DNA of 55,789 nt. Origin: Brevibacterium jeotgali (GTDB lineage: Bacteria; Actinomycetota; Actinomycetes; Actinomycetales; Brevibacteriaceae). This document shows positions 17,073 through 25,267 of the stretch, in pieces. The first letter of the stretch is position 1. Each line of letters begins with the position of its first letter. Under the pieces are notes generated by a model, which was not told where the DNA came from, made no database searches, and saw only the letters and a program-made list of their open reading frames with translations. The DNA lies in contig NZ_FXZM01000016.1 of assembly GCF_900169175.1 (NCBI RefSeq), positions 1 through 55,789 of the forward strand, written 5' to 3'. The position numbers and the translations under genes were made by a program.

Positions 17073-18016
17073 GCGGAGGTTCCCTCCTGAGGATCGACGC
17101 GGGGTGAGCGGGACGGGGTGCCAGCGGGCACCTCGGCGGCGGACGCCGTGCCGTGGCCCGAGGTGTCGTGGCCCGAGGAGTCGCGGCTCGCGGTGGCGTG
17201 GCCTGAGGTGGCGTGGCCTGAGGTGGCGTTGCCCCGCGCAGCATGCGTCCGCGCAGCGTCGACGAAGGCGGCGACGACGCGGACGTCCACGGGGTTGTGC
17301 TCGGGATGCCACTGGACGGCGAGCAGCCACGGCTCATCCGTCGCGCCCTCGAGCACCTCGATGACTCCGTCGTCCGAGTGGGCGGTGACGGTGAGTCCGT
17401 CGCCCACCCGATCGACGGACTGGTGGTGATAGCACGGGGCGGTGATCGACTCCCCGACCACTGCCGCGATCCGGGAGCCCGGCGTCGTGCGAGCGATCAT
17501 CTGTCCGTACTCACCGGGGGCGGGCTGGTAGCGGTCGGTGCCCAGGACCTCGGGCACGTGCTGATGGAGCGTGCCGCCCAGGGCGGCATTGACGACCTGG
17601 AGGCCGCGGCAGATTCCCAGTACCGGGAGGCCCCTGTCGCGGGCCGCGGCGAAGAGGGCGAACTCGTGGTCATCCCGCCAGGGCTGGGCCTGTGTGCGGG
17701 GATGGGGCTGCGCACCGTAGCGGTCCGGCCCCACGTCCGCCCCGCCGGTGAGGATGAGGCCGTCGAGCGCGTCCAGGACGGACGTGTCCGTGCCGTGCGG
17801 GGGCAGCAGGACCGGCACGGCTCCCGCGGTGACGACCATGCGGACGTACTCGGCGGGAAGGACGACGGCCTCCGTGCTCCACACGCCCCAGGCGGCGTCC
17901 TGCATATAGGTCGTGACGCCCACGAGCGGGCGGCGGTGCGCAGCGGCCGCACTGACCGCGGCATCCGCAGTGACCGCAGCGGCCGCAGCAGCGGGGTCAG
18001 AGGCGCTCGAAGCCAC
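17069..18016 (-). CDS. Gamma-glutamyl-amine hydrolase, PuuD-like class I GATase
   Basis: 315 residues from GTG 18014-18016, chosen because GGAG lies 7 nt ahead and it overlaps the ligase gene by only 20 bp; an ATG at 18076 is the alternative. The peptidase C26 core has GICRGLQVVNAALGG (Cys136), HQSVDRVGDGL and QWHPEHNP. It should cleave the gamma-glutamyl bond at the end of the pathway, returning glutamate. Two oddities: an Ala-rich N-terminus (about 25 residues) and a 55-residue low-complexity C-terminal tail built of SGHAT/SGHDT-type repeats, coded by 15-bp DNA repeats, that lies beyond the catalytic fold. Confidence 0.88.
   Translation of the reverse strand: MASSASDPAAAAAAVTADAAVSAAAAHRRPLVGVTTYMQDAAWGVWSTEAVVLPAEYVRMVVTAGAVPVLLPPHGTDTSVLDALDGLILTGGADVGPDRYGAQPHPRTQAQPWRDDHEFALFAAARDRGLPVLGICRGLQVVNAALGGTLHQHVPEVLGTDRYQPAPGEYGQMIARTTPGSRIAAVVGESITAPCYHHQSVDRVGDGLTVTAHSDDGVIEVLEGATDEPWLLAVQWHPEHNPVDVRVVAAFVDAARTHAARGNATSGHATSGHATASRDSSGHDTSGHGTASAAEVPAGTPSRSPRVDPQEGTSA
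17153..17227. repeat. 15-bp tandem array in the PuuD-like gene (5 units)
   Basis: Five 15-bp units related to GTGGCCTGAGGTGGC, with a sixth degenerate unit to 17142+ in the opposite reading sense, encode the His/Ser/Thr/Gly tail of the hydrolase. The period is a multiple of three, so unit number can change without frameshift. Confidence 0.88.
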
Positions 18017-19445
18017 GGCGCAGCTCCCAGTCGGTGACGGTCGACTCGAACGACTGCAGCTCGACGTCCGCGGCATTCACGTAGTGGCGGACGACGTCGT
18101 CGCCGAACGCGTCCTTCGCCAGCTGCGAGTCCGCCAGCAGGTCGCGGGCTCCGCGCAGGGTCGTCGGCAGGCGCTCCGCGTCGCCCGTGTACGCGTTGCC
18201 CTCTGTGATGGGAGAGAGCTCCAGCTCGTTCTCGATGCCGTGGATGCCGGCCGCGATGAGTGCAGCCGTCGCGAGGTACGGGTTGAGGTCCGCACCGCCC
18301 ACGCGGGCTTCGACGCGCAGCGACGGGCCGTGGCCCACGACGCGGAAGGCGCACGTGCGGTTGTCGAAGCCCCACGCGACGGCGGTGGGGGCGAACGACC
18401 CCTCCACGAAGCGCTTGTAGGAGTTGATGTTGGGCGCGAAGAAGTACGTGAACTCCTTCATCGCAGCGAGCTGACCCGCGATGAAGTGCTCCATCAGCTG
18501 CGAGAAGCCGTGGGGCCGGTCGCCGGCGAGGACGAACTCCCCTTCGGTGTCGCGCAGGCTCAGGTGGACGTGGCAGGAGCTGCCCTCCAGCTGGTTGTAC
18601 TTCGCCATGAAGGTGATCGACTTCCCGTGCTGGGCTGCGATCTCCTTCGCCCCGTTCTTGTAGACGGAGTGGTTGTCGCACGTGCGGAGCGCGTCCGCGT
18701 ACCGGAAGGTGATCTCGTGCTGACCGGGGTTGCACTCGCCCTTCGCACCTTCCACGTACATGCCGGCACCGGACATCGAATTGCGGATGTCGCGCAGCAG
18801 CGGCTCGACCCGGGCGGTGCCCAGCAGTGAGTAGTCGACGTTGTAGAGATTCGCGGGGACGACGTCGCGGTAGTCGGCCCGCTGGGCGTCCTCGTAGCTC
18901 GTGTCGAAGGTGATGAACTCGAGCTCCGTGCCCGCGAACGCCTCCAGGCCCATCGCACGCAGGCGCTCGACCTGACGGGCGAGGATCTGGCGCGGAGACG
19001 CGACCACGGGGGCGCCGTCCGTCCACGTGATGTCCGCGGTGACGAGCACCGTGCCCGGCTGCCACGGGATCCGCCTGATCGTCGCGAGGTCCGGCTTGAA
19101 GACGAGGTCCCCGTAGCCCGTCTCCCACGAGGACATCTCGTAGCCGTCGACCGTGTTCATGTCGACGTCGACGGCGAGCAGGTAGTTGCAGCCCTCCGTC
19201 CCGTGGTCCAGCGCATCCTCGAGGAAGAAGCGGGCTCCCAGCCTCTTCCCCTGGAGCCTGCCCTGGATGTCCGTCGCCGCGACGACGACCGTATCGATCT
19301 CGCCCGTGTCGACGAGATCGCTGAGCTCCTCGACGGTGAGGAAGGGCACGGGATTCGAGCCCGTCGCCACTCGCTGGCGATCCGTGTATCCGGTGGGGAT
19401 CGGCAGATAGCCGTCCGATGAGCGAGCGGCATGGTGGGAATGCAT
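17997..19445 (-). CDS. Glutamine-synthetase-like gamma-glutamyl-amine ligase (GlnA3/GlnA4/PuuA type)
   Basis: 482 residues from ATG 19443-19445 with AAGGG upstream. It has the GS beta-grasp region followed by the catalytic domain: AGTELEFITFDTSYE, EGAKGECNPGQHEITFRY, GSSCHVHLSL, NSYKRFVEGSFAP and RVEARVGGADLNPYLA. The adenylylation-site Tyr region of GlnA is absent, and the gene sits between an amine permease and a PuuD-like hydrolase. This is the context of the enzymes that ligate glutamate to polyamines or ethanolamine in Streptomyces (GlnA3, GlnA4) and to putrescine in E. coli (PuuA). With an ethanolamine-type permease next door, gamma-glutamylethanolamide synthetase is the favoured but unproven role. 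Confidence 0.88.
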   Translation of the reverse strand: MHSHHAARSSDGYLPIPTGYTDRQRVATGSNPVPFLTVEELSDLVDTGEIDTVVVAATDIQGRLQGKRLGARFFLEDALDHGTEGCNYLLAVDVDMNTVDGYEMSSWETGYGDLVFKPDLATIRRIPWQPGTVLVTADITWTDGAPVVASPRQILARQVERLRAMGLEAFAGTELEFITFDTSYEDAQRADYRDVVPANLYNVDYSLLGTARVEPLLRDIRNSMSGAGMYVEGAKGECNPGQHEITFRYADALRTCDNHSVYKNGAKEIAAQHGKSITFMAKYNQLEGSSCHVHLSLRDTEGEFVLAGDRPHGFSQLMEHFIAGQLAAMKEFTYFFAPNINSYKRFVEGSFAPTAVAWGFDNRTCAFRVVGHGPSLRVEARVGGADLNPYLATAALIAAGIHGIENELELSPITEGNAYTGDAERLPTTLRGARDLLADSQLAKDAFGDDVVRHYVNAADVELQSFESTVTDWELRRGFERL

Positions 19446-19495
19446 GGTGTGGGCCCTTCGTCGCGGTGCGGGGATCGGATGGGGGACTGCGGGCA

Positions 19496-20956
19496 TCAGG
19501 ACAGCTCGTCCTCGGCGGCTGCGAGCTGGGCGAACTCCTCCTCCGGTGCGCTCGCGATGAGGCGGTGGCGGGAGTAGAACCAGAAGTACGCGATCGCCAG
19601 GACGAGCACGCCCGCTGCGATGCCGGCGGCCAGCACATCGACGACGAACGTGGCGACGACGGCGATGGCGGCGAGCACCAGCGCGATGGACGTCGTGGCG
19701 ATGCCGCCGGGGGTGCGGTACCCGCGCTCCAGCCTGGGCTCCCTGATCCGCAGCATGATGTGCGACAGGTTGAGGAGCACGTAGGAGACGGTCGCGCCGA
19801 ACACGGCGACGTTCAGCAGGATCCCGCCGTTGCCGCCGGTGGCGACGGCCAGGATGAAGCCGATCGTTCCGGGGACGATCAGTGCGATGTACGGCGTCTT
19901 GCGCTTGCCGGTCAGCGACAGGAAGCGCGGCAGGTAGCCCGCCCTCGACAGGGCGAACAGCTGGCGGGAGTAGGCGAAGATGATCGAGAAGAAGCTGGCG
20001 ACCAGGCCGGCGAGACCCGCCCAGTTCACGAACGTCGCCAGTGCGGAGTTCTCGCCGTAGACGTGGCGGATGGCCTCCGGCAGCGGATTGTCGGATTCGC
20101 CCATCGCAGCCGCACCAGCGGTGCCGGGGACGATGAGGAGCATGAGTGCGCCGAACACCACGAGGATGCCCATCGCCGTCATGATGCCGCGGGGCATGTC
20201 CCGCTTGGGGTTGGCGGATTCCTCTGCGGCGAGCGGAACGCCCTCGATGGCGAGGAAGAACCAGATGCCGAACACCAGGCTGCCCAGCAGGCCGGGGATC
20301 CCGAACGGCAGGAAGGACGATGCGCCCGCCGCGTCCGTCGGGGCGATGTCGAAGAGGTTCGCCGTGTCGATGTGGCCGATCATGCCGAACACGAAGGCGA
20401 GGAGGGCGACGACCGCGACGGCAGTGATGACGAACATGAGCCGCAGCGCTTCGCCGACGCCCCAGATGTGGATGCCGACGAAGACGAGGTAGGCGACCAG
20501 ATAGATGGTCCATGCGGGCACCGACTCCGGGAGGATGCCGAGCGCCTGGACGTAGCCCGCGATGAACGTGGAGATCGCGGCCGGTGCCATCGAATACTCG
20601 ATGAGGATCGCCATGCCGGTCGTGAACCCGCCCAGTGGGCCGAGGGCACGCCGAGCGAAGCCGTAGCCCGCACCGGCGGTCGGGAGGGTGGAGGACATCT
20701 CCGCCAGGCCCAGTGTCATGCAGACGTACATGAGACCCATGAGGAGGAAGGCGATGAGGAGCCCTCCCCACCCGCCCTGCGCGAGCCCCAGGTTCCAGCC
20801 GGAGAAGTCGCCGCTGATCACATAGGCGACGCCGAGGCCCGCGAGCAGGATCCAGCCCGCAGCACCCTTCTTCAGTTGGCGGTGGGCGAGATAGTCGGAG
20901 CCCACCTCGCTGTATCCGATGTTCTTCGTGCTGCGGTTCGACAGGTCGCGTGCCAT
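19496..20956 (-). CDS. APC-family permease, ethanolamine-permease-like
   Basis: 486 residues, about 12 membrane segments, starting at ATG 20954-20956 behind GAGGAG. The segment AYVISGDFSGWNLGLAQGGW in helix 1 is characteristic of the ethanolamine permease (Eat) branch of amino acid/polyamine permeases; ALIEYSMAPAAISTFIAGY-type and FALSRAGYLPRFLSLTGKRKTPY segments are general APC features. It is the first gene of the minus-strand cluster, 50 bp ahead of the ligase, and lies downstream of a palindromic operator. Substrate could also be another small amine. Confidence 0.88.
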   Translation of the reverse strand: MARDLSNRSTKNIGYSEVGSDYLAHRQLKKGAAGWILLAGLGVAYVISGDFSGWNLGLAQGGWGGLLIAFLLMGLMYVCMTLGLAEMSSTLPTAGAGYGFARRALGPLGGFTTGMAILIEYSMAPAAISTFIAGYVQALGILPESVPAWTIYLVAYLVFVGIHIWGVGEALRLMFVITAVAVVALLAFVFGMIGHIDTANLFDIAPTDAAGASSFLPFGIPGLLGSLVFGIWFFLAIEGVPLAAEESANPKRDMPRGIMTAMGILVVFGALMLLIVPGTAGAAAMGESDNPLPEAIRHVYGENSALATFVNWAGLAGLVASFFSIIFAYSRQLFALSRAGYLPRFLSLTGKRKTPYIALIVPGTIGFILAVATGGNGGILLNVAVFGATVSYVLLNLSHIMLRIREPRLERGYRTPGGIATTSIALVLAAIAVVATFVVDVLAAGIAAGVLVLAIAYFWFYSRHRLIASAPEEEFAQLAAAEDELS

Positions 20957-20981
20957 GCGCGCTCCTCGGGAGGATGAAGGT

Positions 20982-21005
20982 TAATGGTTCGGCAGTGAAC
21001 CATTA
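20982..21005. promoter_or_regulatory. Palindromic operator of the amine cluster
   Basis: TAATGGTTC - GGCAGT - GAACCATTA: a perfect 9-bp inverted repeat with 6-bp spacer, centred in the 66-bp gap between the divergent permease and GntR genes. It is the obvious binding site for the GntR protein and would control both directions. Confidence 0.75.
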
Positions 21006-21022
21006 CTGGAGAAGACTGTAAT

Positions 21023-21745
21023 GTGGCGCACATGACCCGTCAAGAGTTCTCGCCGGATTCGGCGGTGGCGACGAATGCGTTCGAGGAGACGCTCGCGAAG
21101 CTGCTGCGCGCACTGAGCATCGGCACCTACCTGGTGGGCGACAAGCTGCCGCCGGAACGCGACCTGGCGACCGCGCTGCGGGTTTCCCGGGCGACACTGC
21201 GCGTCGCCCTGCAGGAGCTCCGCGAAGCCGGAATCGTCAAGGTCTCACGTGGGCGCTACGGCGGCACGGAGGTCGTGCGCCTCCCCTCCGAGCACGCACC
21301 GGGCGCGGCACCGGTGAGCGACGAGGAGCTGGACGACGCCCTGCGGTTCCGCGAACTGCTGGAGCGCGAGGCCGCGCGGCTGGCCGCAGAGGCGGACATG
21401 AGCGCCGAGCAGCGGAGGCGCATCGACGAACTGCGGCGGACCTGCGCAGATGCCCCATTGGATCAATATCGGGCCTATGACTCCCGCTTCCACATCGCGA
21501 TCGCAGAACTGGCGGGCATCCCCAGCCTCACCAGGGCGATCACGGAGAACAGAGCGCAGGTGAACGCGATGCTCGACCGGATCCCGATGATGGCGGCGAA
21601 CCTCGACCACGCGAACGACCAGCACCACGCCCTCGTGGACTCGATCCTGAACGGTGACGCGGAGGCAGCAGCGGCACTGGCCGCAGACCACGCACGCGGG
21701 ACGGAGACGATCCTCCGCGGCTTCCTCGAGCAGGAGGGGCGGTGA
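21023..21745 (+). CDS. FadR-subfamily GntR regulator of the amine cluster
   Basis: 240 residues if started at GTG 21023 (GGAG 11 nt upstream); ATG 21032 is the alternative three codons in. Winged HTH at about 22-90 (GDKLPPERDLATALRVSRATLRVALQEL, VSRGRYGGTEV) and an FCD domain with YDSRFHIAIAEL and NDQHHALVDSI supplying metal-binding Asp/His. The reading frame and the palindrome 18 bp upstream suggest an autoregulated repressor of the permease-ligase operon, probably released by a pathway amine or its gamma-glutamyl derivative. Confidence 0.9.
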   Translation: MAHMTRQEFSPDSAVATNAFEETLAKLLRALSIGTYLVGDKLPPERDLATALRVSRATLRVALQELREAGIVKVSRGRYGGTEVVRLPSEHAPGAAPVSDEELDDALRFRELLEREAARLAAEADMSAEQRRRIDELRRTCADAPLDQYRAYDSRFHIAIAELAGIPSLTRAITENRAQVNAMLDRIPMMAANLDHANDQHHALVDSILNGDAEAAAALAADHARGTETILRGFLEQEGR

Positions 21746-21758
21746 TAGCGTCACCCCC

Positions 21759-21830
21759 ATGTGTGCAGCTTCCGCAGCCTCCTGCGCCGTCACCCGGACG
21801 TCCCGCCCCGCGGCGGGACGCTCTCACTGA
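21759..21830 (+). CDS. Possible leader peptide upstream of the MFS exporter
   Basis: A 23-codon frame opens at ATG 21759, 7-8 nt after TAGCGT, so it could be translated from a leaderless transcript. It begins MCAASAASCAV and is Ala/Ser/Arg-rich. Its 3' part overlaps a 9-bp-stem hairpin (21800-21821). No homolog is known to me. If real it would act as an attenuator for the MFS gene that starts 165 bp later. Confidence 0.3.
   Translation: MCAASAASCAVTRTSRPAAGRSH
21800..21821 (+). promoter_or_regulatory. Leader hairpin 1
   Basis: CGTCCCGCC / GGCGGGACG with a 4-nt CCGC loop, inside the putative leader ORF and without a following T-run. Either a terminator for the GntR gene or part of an attenuator for the exporter. 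Confidence 0.45.
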
Positions 21831-21923
21831 CGTCGTCCTCCAGTCCGCGCGGTGCGACCGCGCGACCAGTCGATCCGCTGAGGATTCGACTCTCCTGAGG
21901 ATCCACGCCACCTGAGGCGTCCG

Positions 21924-21950
21924 GCCGCTTCGTGATCAGACCGAAGCGGC
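21924..21950 (+). promoter_or_regulatory. Leader hairpin 2
   Basis: GCCGCTTCG / CGAAGCGGC with a 9-nt loop, 45 bp before the MFS start codon. A perfect 9-bp stem in the untranslated region. Confidence 0.5.
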
Positions 21951-21994
21951 TGTCCCATGCTGCTCGGTGACCCCTCGTCATTCCGGAGCACTCC

Positions 21995-23431
21995 GTGTCC
22001 TTCAGACACCATTCCTCACCTCGTACACCTGTCCCCCAGACCCCCTCCCCCACGCGTGCCCTCCTGCTGCTGTGCGCGATGTCCCTCCTCCAGTTCTTCA
22101 TCGCCGTCGACGTCACCGTCGTGACCATCGCGCTGCCGACGATCGGCGACGACTTCGGCGTCAGCAGCGGATCACTCACGTGGGTGGTGATCGGCTACAC
22201 GCTCACCGGCGGCGGCCTCATGATGCTCGGCGGCAGACTGAGTGATCTGCTGGGACGCCGTCGCACCCTGCTCATCGGCACGTCCCTGTTCGGCGCCGCA
22301 TCGCTGCTGGCCGGACTGGCGCCGACGTTCACGACCCTCGTCGTCGCGCGCCTCCTCCAGGGCGCGGGCGAAGCGATCGCGCTGCCCGCAGCGATGTCCA
22401 CCATCGTCCTGGCATTCCCCGAGGGCCCGCGCCGGTCACGCGCGCTCGCCGTCTGGGCCGCGGTCGCCAGCTGCGGCCTCGTGCTCGGATTCGTCCTGTC
22501 CGGCGTCCTCACCTCCCTGCTCGGGTGGCGGTGGATCTTCCTCGTCTCCGTGCCGTTCATCGCCGTCGTCATCGCGGCCGCTCCGCTGCTCGTGGACCGG
22601 GACCGTCCGAGCGCCCGCGGCAGGGAGCCGATCGACCTGGTCGGCGCTCTCCTGCTCACCGCCTGCCCCCTGCTCTTCACCTTCGGCGTGGTGGAGGCGG
22701 GCGAGCCGACCGTCCCGGCCTGGGTGACGCCGGCCGCGCTGGGCGCCTCCTTGCTCGCGGGGATCGGCTTCGTCCGCGTCGAATCGCGCGCACGGAACCC
22801 GCTGCTGCCGCTCCGACTGCTCGCACACCGAGGCCGCGTCACCGCGAATCTCACCACCATGCTGCTCAGCGGCGCGCTGTCGACCTCGTTCCTGCTGTTC
22901 ACGTTCCATCTGCAGGATCGGCTGGGGCTGGGGCCGCTGCGGGCGGGCCTGACCATGCTGCCGCTGGCGATCGGACTCATCGCCCTGTCGCTCGTCGTGC
23001 CCCGGCTGCTGAATCGCTGGGGTGCGCGCATGTGCGTGTTCATCGGCCTGGGGTCGACAGCAGCGGCGATGGCCCTCATCGGCGTGCTCGCATCGGCCGA
23101 GGCGGGTCCGATGGCCATGCTCCTGCCGATGCTGCTCATCGCCGCCGGCATGTGCCTGGGCATCGTCGGCCTGCAGTACGTCGCGGTGAGTGGAGTCACC
23201 GATGACGACGCGGGGACCGCCTCAGGCGTGCAGCGCGCGGCCGATCAGCTGGGCGGCTCCGCAGGCGTCGCCGTCTGCGTGGGCATCGGCTTCTCGCCGT
23301 CGCTCCACTCCGGCGACCCGTTCGTCGTCGCAGCGGCGCTGGCCGGCGCGGGCCTGGTGGTCGGTGCGATCATCGCCGGCTGGCTGCCCGCGCAGTCGTC
23401 CTCGGCTGTCGCCGTGGACCAGGACGGCTGA
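21995..23431 (+). CDS. MFS transporter, DHA2 (EmrB/QacA) drug exporter family
   Basis: 478 residues from GTG 21995, with GGAG 7 nt upstream. About 14 membrane segments, motif C in the fifth helix (AVASCGLVLGFVLSG), motif A GGRLSDLLGRRR between helices 2 and 3, and the family segment VTVVTIALPTIGDDFG in helix 1. Predicted proton-coupled export of a hydrophobic or cationic compound. It is preceded by about 250 bp with a possible leader ORF and two hairpins, and followed by a 15-bp-stem terminator. Confidence 0.9.
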   Translation: MSFRHHSSPRTPVPQTPSPTRALLLLCAMSLLQFFIAVDVTVVTIALPTIGDDFGVSSGSLTWVVIGYTLTGGGLMMLGGRLSDLLGRRRTLLIGTSLFGAASLLAGLAPTFTTLVVARLLQGAGEAIALPAAMSTIVLAFPEGPRRSRALAVWAAVASCGLVLGFVLSGVLTSLLGWRWIFLVSVPFIAVVIAAAPLLVDRDRPSARGREPIDLVGALLLTACPLLFTFGVVEAGEPTVPAWVTPAALGASLLAGIGFVRVESRARNPLLPLRLLAHRGRVTANLTTMLLSGALSTSFLLFTFHLQDRLGLGPLRAGLTMLPLAIGLIALSLVVPRLLNRWGARMCVFIGLGSTAAAMALIGVLASAEAGPMAMLLPMLLIAAGMCLGIVGLQYVAVSGVTDDDAGTASGVQRAADQLGGSAGVAVCVGIGFSPSLHSGDPFVVAAALAGAGLVVGAIIAGWLPAQSSSAVAVDQDG

Positions 23432-23491
23432 GAAGACCGGCGCCGAGGTCCCGGTCGCCTGTCCGCGCCCGGACCTCGTCGTCCAGGACGC

Positions 23492-23525
23492 GCGATGCCC
23501 CCGACCGCAGGGTCGGGGGCATCGC
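23492..23525. terminator. Bidirectional terminator between convergent genes
   Basis: Perfect 15-bp stem (GCGATGCCCCCGACC and its complement) with GCAG loop, 60 bp past the MFS stop and 11 bp past the stop of the convergent isochorismatase gene. Confidence 0.85.
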
Positions 23526-23536
23526 ACTCTGCGGGC

Positions 23537-24172
23537 TCAGGCCCCCGTGGCGGAGGCAGAGGCGGAGGCGGGCAGACTGCTGCCCTCGATGGCCTCACCC
23601 GATTCCAGTGCCTGCAGCCATGTCTTCGTGTCGGCGACAGCGGCGAAGTTGGAGTTCAGCAGGGTCATGAGGGTCTCGTGGACCTGCTGGGCCGGAACAC
23701 TCCCCTGCGCGTTCGTGAGGTTGACCGCGCCGGTGGCGTCGGACAGGACCTCGACGTCCACGCCCAGGCGCTCGGCATCCGCCGCCGTTCCCAGGATGCA
23801 GTTGTTGGTCATGTAGCCGACGAGCGTGATCGTGTCGGCGCCGGTCTGACGCAGCCAGGCTTCGAGGTCGGTCTCCGGGAAGACGCTCGCGAGCGACTTC
23901 GTGGCACGCTTCCACCCGTCGTGCGCGCGCGCCTCCACATCCGCGTGGACCTTCTGCCCCTCCGATCCCTCGGCGAACACGGGGAAGCCCTCCGGGTACT
24001 GGTGCGCCACGACCGCGGTCGGCACTCCGGCCGGCTGGGCCGCTTCGAGGACGCGCACGATGTTCGCGAGCGACTCGTCGCGCGGCGGGTACTGGATGGC
24101 GAGAGGGCCCTCGGCATCGAAGTAGTCGTTCTGCACGTCGACGACGATGAGGGCGCGGCGGGGTGCGGCCAT
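23537..24172 (-). CDS. Isochorismatase-like cysteine hydrolase
   Basis: 211 residues from ATG 24170-24172 behind AGGAGGA. The fold is recognised by LIVVDVQNDYFD (catalytic Asp), a central Lys region (DGWKRATKS) and VGYMTNNCILGTAADA with the nucleophile Cys after a cis-peptide. Such enzymes hydrolyse amides or act on isochorismate; without neighbours specific for siderophores, an amidase-like role (nicotinamidase-related) is more likely. It is divergent from a GlxA-type regulator, a frequent pairing. The C-terminal 15 residues are Ala/Ser-rich. Confidence 0.88.
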   Translation of the reverse strand: MAAPRRALIVVDVQNDYFDAEGPLAIQYPPRDESLANIVRVLEAAQPAGVPTAVVAHQYPEGFPVFAEGSEGQKVHADVEARAHDGWKRATKSLASVFPETDLEAWLRQTGADTITLVGYMTNNCILGTAADAERLGVDVEVLSDATGAVNLTNAQGSVPAQQVHETLMTLLNSNFAAVADTKTWLQALESGEAIEGSSLPASASASATGA

Positions 24173-24257
24173 GGTGGTTCCTCCTGCTGTGGTGTGTGCT
24201 GTGGTGTGCTGCTGCCGCATCCAGCATCCCCCTGCCGGGGCGGGTACCGTGAGTGGC

Positions 24258-24293
24258 ATGAATGCGCAGTATCGATGGAATCGGGCCACGTGA
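24258..24293 (+). CDS. Possible upstream ORF coupled to the GlxA regulator
   Basis: ATG 24258 opens an 11-codon frame (MNAQYRWNRAT) whose TGA overlaps the GTG start of the regulator as GTGA. TACCGT lies 7-8 nt before its ATG, so the transcript could be leaderless, with the regulator translated by termination-reinitiation. Prediction only. Confidence 0.3.
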   Translation: MNAQYRWNRAT

Positions 24294-25237
24294 AGATCGC
24301 AGTCCACGTCTTCGACGGGATCTCCCTCTTCCACACGACCGCCCCCGTCACGGTCTTCAGGGAGGTGACGAGGCTGGGTCTCGCCGATGGGTGGGAGGTC
24401 GTGCTGTGGAGCGAGACCGGCGGCACCATCCGCACGGCAGAGGGGATCGAGCTCTCACCCGTCGAGGATCCGAGCGCGGCGCGGGACGCAGATCTCCTGG
24501 TCCTCCCGTCCTGGCACGAGGACCTGCGCCCCGCACCCGTCGCCCTCACGGACCTCGTCCGCAGGGCGCACAGCCGGAGCACCTCAGTGGTGGGGCTCTG
24601 CCTGGGTGCGTTCCCACTGGCGGAGACGGGCACTCTCGACGGCCGTGCAGCGGTCACCCACTGGTCGGCGACCGATGCCTTCGCCGACCGCTTCCCCGGA
24701 GTGATCGTGGAGCAGTCCGCTCTGTACATCGACCACGGAGACGTCCTCACGTCTGCCGGCACGGCCTCGGCCCTCGACGCCTGCCTGCATATCGTCCGCG
24801 AGCATCTGGGGGCTTCTGCGGCGTCGCGCATCGCCCGCCAGCTCGTCATCGCCCCGCACCGCGAGGGCGGACAGGCGCAGTACGTCGAACGCCCGCTGCC
24901 CTCGGAGGACGGGCACGGCATGCTCGGCGAGGTGATCGAGTGGGCACTCGCGCACCTCGACCGGCCCCTCGTCGTCGACGACCTGGCGGATCGGGCCCAC
25001 ATGAGCCGCCGGAACTTCACGCGCCGGTTCCAGGAGGTGACGGGCACCAGCCCCGCGTCATGGGTCCGGTCGAGGCGACTCGATCAGTCCCGCTCGCTGC
25101 TGGAGACCACGTCGTGGTCGATCGCCCGCATCGCGGGCGAGTGCGGCTTCGCACATCCGGTCACGTTCCGCCAGCGCTTCGTCGCGCAGTACGGCACGAC
25201 GCCCACGTCCTACCGGAGGCGGTTCACGCAGGCGTGA
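24290..25237 (+). CDS. GlxA-type transcriptional regulator (DJ-1/PfpI + AraC HTH)
   Basis: 315 residues from GTG 24290; ATG 24275 in the same frame would add five residues, but family members start with the KIAVHVFDG strand. The N-terminal DJ-1/PfpI-like domain has the nucleophile-elbow region VGLCLGAFPLAETG (Cys present), and the C-terminal AraC domain has HLDRPLVVDDLADRAHMSRR and two HTHs ending AGECGFAHPVTFRQRF. Divergent from the isochorismatase-like hydrolase 117 bp away, which it likely controls. Confidence 0.9.
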   Translation: MKIAVHVFDGISLFHTTAPVTVFREVTRLGLADGWEVVLWSETGGTIRTAEGIELSPVEDPSAARDADLLVLPSWHEDLRPAPVALTDLVRRAHSRSTSVVGLCLGAFPLAETGTLDGRAAVTHWSATDAFADRFPGVIVEQSALYIDHGDVLTSAGTASALDACLHIVREHLGASAASRIARQLVIAPHREGGQAQYVERPLPSEDGHGMLGEVIEWALAHLDRPLVVDDLADRAHMSRRNFTRRFQEVTGTSPASWVRSRRLDQSRSLLETTSWSIARIAGECGFAHPVTFRQRFVAQYGTTPTSYRRRFTQA

Positions 25238-25267
25238 GCGGCGATCGCCGTCACCGTTCGCCGCTCG

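Noticed and set aside
17497..19638. 713-codon minus-strand frame overlapping the ligase and hydrolase genes
   Set aside because: Shadow in another frame; translation is His/Arg/Pro-rich without any domain.
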